27,500 bases of DNA from Neocallimastix lanati (nom. inval.) (lineage: Eukaryota > Neocallimastigomycota > Neocallimastigomycetes > Neocallimastigales > Neocallimastigaceae). Shown piece after piece: positions 11,038 through 21,200 of this stretch (position 1 is its first letter; each line of letters begins with the position of its first letter). Made by a program: the position numbers and the translations under genes. The notes beneath the pieces were generated by a model, which worked only from the letters and a program-made list of their open reading frames with translations, was not told the DNA's origin and searched no databases. Where the stretch lies: contig JACVTC010000063.1 of assembly GCA_016946835.1 (NCBI GenBank), positions 190,001 through 217,500 of the forward strand, given 5' to 3'.

Positions 11038-11438
11038 AAATTTTAGTGTAGTATTTTTCTATGTTTTAATATATAATTTATTGTATAACCATTATGTTTA
11101 AAATATAACAAATGAATAAAAAAATAAAATAAAAAATTAAAAAAATTAAAATAAAAATTCAAATATTTTCAATTTTAAAATTAAAAAAAAATAAAAAAAA
11201 AAATAAAAAAAAATAAAAATTATGAAATGTCTTGATTTTATTTTAAAATAAGAATTGTTATTATGAACAATTAGATATATATTGAGGGTTGTATTAAGTT
11301 TAAGAGTTTAAGTAACAAATAAAGTTAAAAGAAAAAATATTTGATTAAAGAGGTATACTGATATTAATCAAATAAATAATAAATAAAATTATTTTTCAAT
11401 AATTAAATTATTTCAAATTTTTTTTTTTTTTTTTAAAA

Positions 11439-11577
11439 ATGAATTCTTCTGGAAAGGTAAACGATTCATCAAATATTTTTGCAGAAGCAAAAAATGATTT
11501 ACAAACTGATTACTTTATTAAAGCTATTGATACCCAAAATATTGATACAATAAATAGTTTAATAAATAAATATGACC

Positions 11578-11625
<48 letters not shown>

Positions 11626-13574
11626 GTAATAAAAATAGGAAAGATTTTATATTAGAAATTTATAATAAAAACTTACTTAATTCAGAAAGGTTAAAATTTA
11701 TAATAGAAAATTGTAACAATTATTTTTATGTATCATCTGCTTTAATTAAAAAGTTAATAAAAGATGAAAATGAAAAGCTATTAGATATTATTTTTAATAA
11801 ATTTATTTATTATGATAATGAAATTATTCAATGGTTACTTTATCTTTATAAAAATAAAATTTCAGTCTCCATTAATGATTTAAATAAACAAATTTCTAAT
11901 GAAAAATATAAGATTTTAAAGCATAATTTTTATTATATATTTGTTGAAACAGATAATGCTTTTAAAGATATAACATATTTAAAGTATGCGTGTGAAAAAG
12001 GAAATGAAAATATAACAAAATATTTAATTGAACATGGTGCAGATATCAATAAAGAAAATAAATATGATGATAAAATACCATTGTTTGATGCGTGCTGTAG
12101 TGGAAATAAAAATATAGTAAAATATATCGTTGAACATGGTTTAGATATCAATAAAGAAAATAAATATGGTGAAACAGCACTATTTTACGCTTGTAAAAGT
12201 GGAAATGAAAATATGATAAAATATTTAATTGAGCTTGGGGCTGATTTAAATAAAGAAGGCAAAGATGGTGAAACACCCCTGTCTATTGTATGTAAAAGTA
12301 GAAATGAAAATATGATAAAATATTTAATTGAAAATGGTGCAGATATCAATAAAGAAAACAATAGGGGTATGACCCCTCTAATTATTATATTTGAAATTAT
12401 CAATCGTTTAAAAAGAGATTTTAATAAATATAATAGCATAATAAAATATTTAATAGAAGTTGGAGCAGAAGTTAATAAAAACAATAGAGATGGTAAGACA
12501 CCATTAGTTTATGCTTGGGAAAGTAGAAATTATAAAATGGTAAAATATTTAATTGAACATGGAGCAGATATAAACAAAGAAGACGGAGATGGTAAAACAC
12601 TATTATTTAAGGCATGCTTCACCGGAAATGAAAATTTAGTAAAATATCTCATTGAACATGGTGCAGACGTCAATAGAGGTGACGGTGAAACACCGTTATT
12701 TAATGCATGCCGTAGTAAAAATGAAAATATAATAAAGTATTTAATTGAACATGGTGCCGATATAAATAAAAAAAATAGGCATGGTAGAACATCATTATCT
12801 ATTGCATGTAAAAATGGAAATGAAAGTATAGTAAAATATTTAATTGAACATGGTGCAGATATTAATATTGAAGAAAGTGATGGTAAGACACCGTTATTTA
12901 ATGCTTGCTATAATGGAAATGAAAACTTAGTAAAATATTTAATTGAGCATGGTGCGGATCTAAATAAAGAAAATAGAGATGGTGAAACACCCTTATTTTA
13001 TGCATGCCGTAGTAGAAATGAAAACATAGGAAAATATCTAATTGAACATGGCGCTGATGTCAATAAAGTGAAAAAGGATGGTGAAACACCATTATTTTAT
13101 GCATGTCATAATGGAAATGAAAACATGGTTAACTATTTAATTAAATATGGTGCAGACATAAATAAAGAAAACGTTGTTGGGGAAACACCATTAATTTACG
13201 CATATACTATGGGAAATTTCATTCTAGTAAAATATTTAATTGAGCATGGTGCAAATATAAATAAGGAAGACAAAGATAGTCAAACCCTATTATCAAAGGT
13301 TTGCTTCAGTGGAAATGAAAGTATGGTGAAATATTTAATAAACCATGGAGCAGATATAAATAAAGAAGACAGAAACCATGAAACCCCATTATTTTATGCT
13401 TGTCGTGGTGAAAATGAAAATATAATAAAGTATTTAGTTGAACATGGTGCAGAAATAAATAAAGAAAATATCGTTGGTAATCCACCATTATTTGAAGCAT
13501 ATAAATGTGGTAATGAAACTATAATAAAATATTTAATTGATCTTAGTGCAAATCTAAAAAATAAGAATGGATAA
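11439..13574 (+). CDS. Ankyrin-repeat protein, 16 repeats
   Basis: The 711-residue product starts at ATG 11439. Residues 1-45 are polar, followed by an Asn run (about 49-62), a divergent helical region (about 65-175) and 16 ankyrin repeats of about 33 residues from about 178 to the C-terminus. Each repeat follows DGETPLFYACxxGNENxVKYLIEHGADINKEN. Repeat 5 replaces the usual inner turn with a longer insert (IIFEIINRLKRDFNKYNS), repeat 7 is two residues short (VNRGDGETP), and the last repeat decays to SANLKNKNG. Ankyrin arrays bind other proteins; the partner is unknown. No signal peptide, membrane helix, SOCS/F-box or kinase domain is seen. An AATAAA lies about 20 bases after the stop (13592). 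Its DNA repeats are alike enough to allow unequal crossing-over. The style matches lineage-expanded ankyrin families of AT-rich gut fungi. Confidence 0.93.
11580..11622 (+). repeat. Coding (AAT)n repeat, poly-Asn
   Basis: About 14 AAT codons in frame near the N-terminus of the 16-repeat ankyrin protein, giving a run of Asn residues. Confidence 0.9.
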
Positions 13575-14329
13575 TTATACCCCAATTTAATAATAAAATA
13601 TAGATAAAAAAAAAAAAAGTATTTGGAATAATTTTAATAATAAATAATTTTAATAATTATATCATTTTTAGATATAAGCAAATTTCATAAAAATTTAATA
13701 AAATATATAATAAAATATATAATAAAATATAATGTAATATAATATAATACGAGAAAAAAAAATAAAAAAAAAAAAAAAGTTCAATTCTTGTATTGACTTT
13801 ATAGTTGTTAACGATAAATTAAAAGATTATATGAAGATTGTATCTATATGCAATTTCATTTTTATGATATCTCTGATCATTTACCTCTTAATTCATTCTT
13901 GTAAAATAAAATAAAATAAAATAAAATAAAATAAAATAAAAAAGCATCACCTGATGGATTTTATTATTACTCCGCCCCCTGATAAGAAAATTAAATGATT
14001 TAGTCAAATTTGTAAAGAAGAATAACCAAACGAAATAAAATTTTCTCTCATAATACATAATAAAAATTAAATTTACATGTTTAACGGATGAATGGATATT
14101 TTTTATTTTTTTTTTTTTGAGTATAATGATCATCTGGACTCTAACGCGCTGGTAAGGAAGCTTCTTGTTTTTTTACACCGCCAATTGGAAAGTAGATGAT
14201 GAAATTCAAGTTCAAGCAAGCATTCCTAAAAGGTCTATAGGGTTCCGCATTTCGTTCCATTCCATTCCACCTTCATACATTTAAGAAAATTAAAATCCTT
14301 ATAAAAGGTATTTATTTATTTTAATTTAA

Positions 14330-14522
<193 letters not shown>

Positions 14523-15060
14523 AAAAAATAATAAAAAAAAACAAAAAAAAAAAAAAAAAAAAAAAGGATTAAAAAATTTTTTTTAAACTTAAAAAAGTAA
14601 ATTTAATCTAACCTAATCTAATCTTTAAACATTCTGTCATCTCTCCAAGGAATAAATATAAAATTAATATTTATATTTATATTTATATATCTAACTCTAT
14701 TTATATTACAGGGTTCTCTTTCTGATGATATCAATTAGTATTAAGAATGAATATTAGATTGTGACAATTTTTTTTATTTTATTTTATTTTATTTTATTTT
14801 AATTTTATACAAAAATTGTACTTTTAACAAAATTCAGATTGTTTGTCTGTTTGTCGAATAACATATAAGTAAATAAAAGACTTTAAAAAAAAAAAAAAAC
14901 ATCTTTAATATTTTTTTTTTTTTTTAATGATGATGATGATAAATGAAAGACCCCCGATTGAACGTATTGTGATGACCTATATATACACTTTTTTTTTTTT
15001 TTTTTTTTTTATTTTTTTTTTTAAAAAAAAAAAAAAGAGGTAGAAAATTCTATGAGGTAT

Positions 15061-15095
15061 TACTACCACCGCCGTCGCTGCCGTCGCCGCCATCG
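15061..15095. other. GC-rich trinucleotide micro-island
   Basis: A 35-base stretch of CCG/TCG/CTG-type triplets stands alone in AT-rich DNA. On the minus strand it reads as alternating Asp, Gly and Ser codons (DGGDGSDGGGS) followed closely by a stop. It is too short to call a gene. Confidence 0.6.
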
Positions 15096-15133
15096 TAAGA
15101 CATCATAAGATATAATATAATAATATAATATTG

Positions 15134-15167
<34 letters not shown>

Positions 15168-15235
15168 ATGTATATGTGTGTGCATGTATATGTCTTGTCC
15201 ATGTTAAATCGATGATGACGAAATGTTTTCTCCTT

Positions 15236-15306
<71 letters not shown>
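15134..15306. repeat. Paired long A runs and a (TA)n run
   Basis: A runs of 33 bases (15134-15166) and 39 bases (15237-15275), the second followed directly by (TA)n to 15306, flank a 70-base mixed segment with TATATGT-type repeats. Confidence 0.9.
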
Positions 15307-15309
<3 letters not shown>

Positions 15310-15666
15310 CTTTTGACAATCATAGTTGTAAATATACACAACGTTAAGGGTTATAGGCACCATGTCACCTTGAAGCAAGCAGGCCTTTCTGATCGTCGTA
15401 AAAAAGATGGAAAGTTGATTTTTTTTTTTTTTTTGAATATATTGACTTCACTCGTTTGTTTTGTTATGTTTTTTTTAAGTTATAGCTTTTGTTATTTGTA
15501 TTAATTTACCCTATCTATCTATTTATTTTTGTTTGTTTGTTTCCACAACAACAATACAATAAAATCGATAGATTATGAACGACTTAATTTTACATCTCAT
15601 TATTATAAATATTATTATTATTATTATTATTATTTATCATCATAAATTATAAATTATTAAATTATA

Positions 15667-15714
15667 GATGATGCTAATGATGCTAATGATGATTATACTA
15701 ATGATATTATGAAC

Positions 15715-15762
<48 letters not shown>

Positions 15763-15821
15763 TAAATCATATAAAAATAAAAAATTCAGGGACAATAAAT
15801 AAAACTATGAAAAAATAAAAA

Positions 15822-15862
<41 letters not shown>

Positions 15863-15978
15863 TGATAATGATGATTATACTAATAATATTATGAACCAAC
15901 AAAAAAAAAAAAAAAATTAAATCATATAAAAAGAAAAAAAAAATTCAGGGACAATAAATAAAACTATGAAAAAAAAAA
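15667..15978. repeat. Direct duplication of a block of about 120-160 bases
   Basis: Two blocks share the order: GAT/AAT-rich codon-like start, ATTATACTAAT, ATTATGAACCAA, a long A run, TTAAATCATATAAAAA, AAAATTCAGGGACAATAAAT, AAAACTATGAAAAAA. The first copy is about 15667-15815 and the second about 15861-15978. The main difference is the length of the A runs (45 bases at 15716-15760 against about 15 in copy two). A 37-base A run (15824-15860) separates them. Confidence 0.88.
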
Positions 15979-15990
15979 AAAAAAAAAAAA

Positions 15991-16125
15991 AGCTATTTGA
16001 CATATTTAAACGTCGACGTCATACTGATAAGGCATAATGATAATACAGGATCATCTTCTATTTCTACGAAGGGTGAAACTCGCCCTAGTAGTTCAATAAA
16101 TGATGATTCCGGGGAGAGAGTTTAG
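15991..16125 (+). pseudogene. Possible remnant of a coding sequence (unassigned)
   Basis: This short stretch has balanced base composition unlike its surroundings. It can be read without a stop from just after an A run to a TAG near 16123, ending with a Ser/Thr-rich sequence (STKGETRPSSSINDDSGERV). There is no start codon or recognisable domain. It could be a decayed exon, a piece of a mobile element or chance. Confidence 0.2.
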
Positions 16126-16663
16126 TGGACATCACACTATCTATTTTAAAGATATTACTTCTAGGTTTTATTTTTTTTTTTTTTTTTTTTTATTTGTTAG
16201 GAAGGGGAAAATTCCCGCATAGTACAATACAACTTGCCGAAATACATAGTATTTTCGAGCTTTTTTATTTTTTTTTTTATTTTTTTTTATTTTTTAAATT
16301 TTTTTTATTTTTAATTTCAAATGTACTTTTTCACCTACATGTATTTTTTAAAATAAAAATAATAAAATTTTGGAAGTGTATTCGTGTATTCTCTTCCCTG
16401 TCTAAAAAAAAAAAAAAAGTTATTAGACTTATTAAAATATCTATAAACTTTTTAATTATTTAAATTAATCCTAAATTTCTTCTAATTCAATTTTTGTATA
16501 TATGTTTTATTATATATCAAAAAAAAAAAAAAAAAAAAAAAAGTAGAACAAATATTGAGTAAGAAAAAAAAAAAAGAACCATAACTATTAATAACAAAAA
16601 TTATATATATAAATATATTCGTATATATAATATATATTGGAAAAGTCTTTATATAATCTAATA

Positions 16664-16664
<1 letters not shown>

Positions 16665-16722
<58 letters not shown>
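16665..16722. repeat. (AAT)n microsatellite
   Basis: About 19 AAT units in intergenic DNA. Confidence 0.9.
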
Positions 16723-16723
<1 letters not shown>

Positions 16724-17858
16724 TTATTATAATTTTAATCCACTAAAAAAAAAAAAAAAATCCACAAAATAAAATAAAATAAAATAAAATAAATTTAATT
16801 TAAATTTGCATCCAATATAACAATCATTTATTTCCATTTATATTACATATATATATTTATTGGAAATAACTATTCTTTCAAATGTATATTCTTGACTATA
16901 TATATATAAATATATTTATTCCAACAACAAAAAACATAAAAAAGGAAAATAAAAATTAATTTTTTTTTTGTAAAAACCTCTTTCATAAACTTAACATGAA
17001 ACAAAAAAAAAAAAAATTATTTCAACAATAATACAAAAAAATACAACAATAATACAAAAAAAAAAAAAAATAAATAAATAAAAAATTATATAAATAATAT
17101 TAAATAGTATTAAAAATTGATGATAAAAATTAGATTTAAATATATAAATAGTGTTTTTTTTTTTTTTTCTTCCATATTGATTATTATTTTATTATTATTA
17201 TTATTAATTATTTTTTTTATTAATTTAATTTTTTTTTTTTGGTTTTTTTTTTTTTTTTGGTTTTTTTTTCTTTTTTAATAAAAAATAAACATTAATTAAA
17301 TTTTAATTTTTTTAAACTGTTTATAAAAATAATAACAATAATATAAATAATTATTTTTTTTTTATTATATTTATTATATTTATTTATAGTATTGTTATAT
17401 TTTTTTTAACATTTATATTTTAATATTTTTAATTTCTAATGTATTTTATTTTATTTTTTTTTATTATTATTATAATAAAAGTCTTTTTTTTTTTTTTCTA
17501 TAAAACTTATTACTAAATATTTTTTTATCCTTTTTTTTTATTATTTTTTAAATTTTTATTTTTATTTTTTTTTTTTTAATATTTTTTTTTATTTGCATAA
17601 TTGGATTATTTTTATTGATAATATTTATTGTTTTTATTAATATCAAATTGAAAAAAAAAAAAAAAATAAAAAAAAATTATCACAATATAATGTATTTCAT
17701 ATTAATTATTGCTATAAAAATAATCGAATAATGCTTTATGTTTTTTTCTTTATTACTGAAAAAAAAATTATATAAATAATTATATATATCGAAAAATGTT
17801 ATAATGGTTATATAGTTTTTAATATTATCATTATTGTGGTTGTTTTTGTGGTTTTTTC

Positions 17859-17904
<46 letters not shown>

Positions 17905-17950
17905 TTATAATACTTCTATCATTATTATTTTATAATACTTCTATCATTAT
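17859..17950. repeat. (ATT)n microsatellite plus a duplicated short unit
   Basis: About 15 ATT units (17859-17904) are followed by two copies of a TATTTTATAATACTTCTATC unit. The array lies about 340 bases beyond the stop of the coiled-coil gene. Confidence 0.8.
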
Positions 17951-18287
17951 TATTATTTCTTTATTATTACTGTTTTATTATTTATTTTATTACTATTATT
18001 TTTTTTATAAAAAAAATATATATTAATTATTATAATTAGTTATAACTGATATCATTAAAATTTTATAATATTAATATTTATTAAATTCTATTAGTTTTTA
18101 AACTTTTTTTATTTTATATATATATTTTTGTAATTCTAATTTCTGTTGATTATTGTTTCATTTTTATATTTTTTTTTCTTTCTTTATTTTTGTTTTAATT
18201 ATTTTCTATTATTTTTTTTTTTTTTTTTATTTAATTTAATTACCCTTTGTTTATTATTCATTTATAAATAAATAATTTTTTTTTCAT

Positions 18288-21200
18288 CTAAGCAAATATA
18301 TCAGTTAATTGATCTAATAAAGCAGACATTTGACCTTGAGACATTTGTACATGACTTTCAGTTTCATTTATTAATTCAGAAATTTCATTTTCAATTTCTT
18401 GTACCTTATTTTCTAATTCAGTTACCTTTAACTTTAAGAATTTCTTTTCTTCAATGGTATCATTTAATTCTTCCTTTAAGGCCTTAATTTCCTTTTCCAT
18501 CTTACCATTACTATTATCATTACCATTAGATTTATTCTTTTTCATTTCAGAAATTTGAATTTCTAATTGACTCTTTTCTTGATTACTTTGAGCAATTTGA
18601 TCTTCAAGTTCTTGTTGTTTAGATTCAAATTTATTTATCATTTCTAATGTGGATTGATGTGTAGATACAAGAGCTTCTAATTCATTTTCTAAACTCTTAA
18701 TACGATCATCACGACTTGACTTAACTTGATCAATATGTTGTTCTAATTCCTTAATTAAGGAGTTACCTTCATCGAAATCAATACTAACATTATTGTTAGA
18801 AATTTCACTAATTTCTTCTGGATCCTTCTTTAAGGTAACTTCGGATTCATCAATGACACTTGTAGAAGCAGAAGATGGATTAGTTAATTGTTTAATTTCC
18901 TCATCAATAGTTAAACTATTATCACGAATGGTCTTTAAGTTACTGGAGACTTGAACATTATAGTGAACTAAGTTTTCTATGGCCTTAACTTGCTTTTGAA
19001 GATCTTCATAATCTTCATAGGCACCTTGAATTTGTTCTAATTCTTGTTCAAGATCAACCTTTTCGCTCTTTAAGTTATCAATTTGTTCTTCATAATTTTT
19101 CTTAATCTTATCAGCTGAATCTTCTAATTCCTTCTTTTCAGATTCAAGAGATTTAATTAATTGATCTTTCTTTTCAGTAGCTTCCTTTTGTTCTTCAATA
19201 TTCTTACTAAGAGTTTCCTTTAATTCAGCAATTTCCTTAGTCTTGGCTTCCTTTTCATTTTCATAATTCTTAAGAGCTTCCTTTAATTCAGCAATTTCCT
19301 TAGCCTTGGCCTCCTTTTCATTTTCATAATTTTTAAGAGCTTCATTTAATTCAGTAATTTTTTGTTCATTCGCAATTTGAGATTGCTTTTCATTTTCATT
19401 TTCTTCATTCATCTTAGCTTCAAGAGTAGACTTCATGACTTCAAATTTAGCCTTGAAATCATCAATTTCAGTCTTAAATCCTTCACGATCAGCAACTAAT
19501 TGATCTTGGAGAGCCTTGGTTTCGGCTTCCTTTTCTTCTAAAATCTTAGCTTTTTCAGCTTCTAACTCAGCCACCTTTTGAGCTAAAGCATTCTTTGATT
19601 CTTCGATTTGAGAAACTCTGTCATTTTCAACTTCACGACTACTTTGTTGTTCTTCCTTTTCTTCTAAAAGCTTAATCTTATCAGCTTGAAGAGCGGCAAT
19701 CATTTCTTCAAGAACCTTCTTGTCTTCAGCTTGTTGTTCCAATAACTTAGCCTTTTCTTCTTCAAAGGCTTTCTTGGCTTCAGCTTGTTGTTCTATTAAT
19801 TGAGCCTTTTCTTCTTCAAAGGTTTTCTTGACTTCAGCTTGTTGTTCCACTAATTGAGCCTTTTCTTCTTCAAAGGCCTTCTTGGCTTCAGCTTGTTGTT
19901 CTATTAACTGAGCCTTTTCCTCTTCAAGAGCTCTTTTGGCTTCAACAATTTTTTCATTTTCTTCTAATAATTTACCATTTTCAGATTCAAGTTCAAAGGA
20001 ACGGTTATTGGCAGCTTCGGAATCTTCATTCTTTTCCTCTAAGAGTTTAGCATTTTCAATCTTTAATGAGGCTAATTGATCTTGAAGAGAAGATATTTGT
20101 TCTGACATTTGACTCTTTTCAACATCAAACTTTTCTTGAAGTTCTTGCTCCTTAGTTTCCTTTTCAGTAAGAAGAGCTACCTTTTCAGCAAGAGCAACAT
20201 CAGCAGCATTCTTTTCGGTTTGAAGAGCATCTAATTGGCCTTGGAGTTCCTTTTCTTTAGCTTCAACAGCAGCAAGAGCAGTTGCCTTTTCAGCTTCAAT
20301 AGAAGAAACCTTTGCATCGATTTCTTGAGCCTTGGCCAATTCTTGTTGTAAACGACCTTCTAATTCTTCCTTTTCTTGAAGTAAACTACTGATCTTACCT
20401 TGAGTTTCTTCCTGTTGTTTCATTCCAGAATTCTTTTCTTGTTCTAATTGTTCTTCTAAGGCTCTAGTTTTTTCATCTTGAGCACGAATATTTTGCTTCA
20501 ACATCATAATTTGTTGATTCATTACTTCAATCATTTCATCTTGATCTTCATTACTGGATAAAGCTCTAGCAGTATTAGCGGCAGCTTCGGCTTCTTCCTT
20601 TAAATTTTCAATTTGTTTATTTAAGAGCACAATTTTTTCTTCATAACCTGCTTCGGATGCCTTTTGAGCATCTTGAGCATTCTTTAATTCATTTTCTACG
20701 GCTTCCTTTTCAGCTACAGCTTGCTTTAAGGCCTCTTGAGTCTTTGAGAATTCCTCTTCAAGAGACTGTTTCTCCTTAATCTTTTCTATTAATTGAGCCT
20801 TTTCTTCTTCAAGAGCTTTATTAGCTCCAGCAATTTTTTCATTTTCTTCTAATAATTTACCATTTTCAGATTCAAGTTCAATGGAACGGTTATTGGCAGC
20901 TTCAGTATCTTCATTCTTTTCCTCCAAGAGTTTAGCATTTTCAGCCGTCAATGAGGTTAATTTATCTTCGAGAGTAATAATTTGTTCAGACATTTGATTC
21001 TTTTCAGCATCAAACCTTTCTTGAAGTTCTTGTTCCTTAGTTTCCTTTTCAGCAAGAAGAGCTACCTTCTCAGCAAGAGCAGCATCAGCAGCATTCTTTT
21101 CGGTTTGAAGAGCATCTAATTTAGCTTGAAGTTCCTTTTCCTTTGCTTCAGCAGCAGCCAAAGCAGCAAGATTAGCTTGATGTGCACTCTTTTCAGCTTG

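Noticed and set aside
11933-13585. Several minus-strand frames opposite the ankyrin gene
   Set aside because: They repeat with the 99-base ankyrin period on the opposite strand and are shadows of the plus-strand gene.
13888-14133. 81-codon minus-strand frame
   Set aside because: It is mostly Lys/Phe/Ile runs from simple repeats with no recognisable domain; at best part of the decayed stretch.
14120-14230. tRNA-like look of a GC-richer segment with a T run after it
   Set aside because: No acceptor stem pairing, anticodon stem or GTTCGANTC-type T loop could be found on either strand.
16125-16463. 112-codon plus-strand frame
   Set aside because: It is dominated by Phe runs from T tracts; only about 20 residues look normal and there is no family signal.
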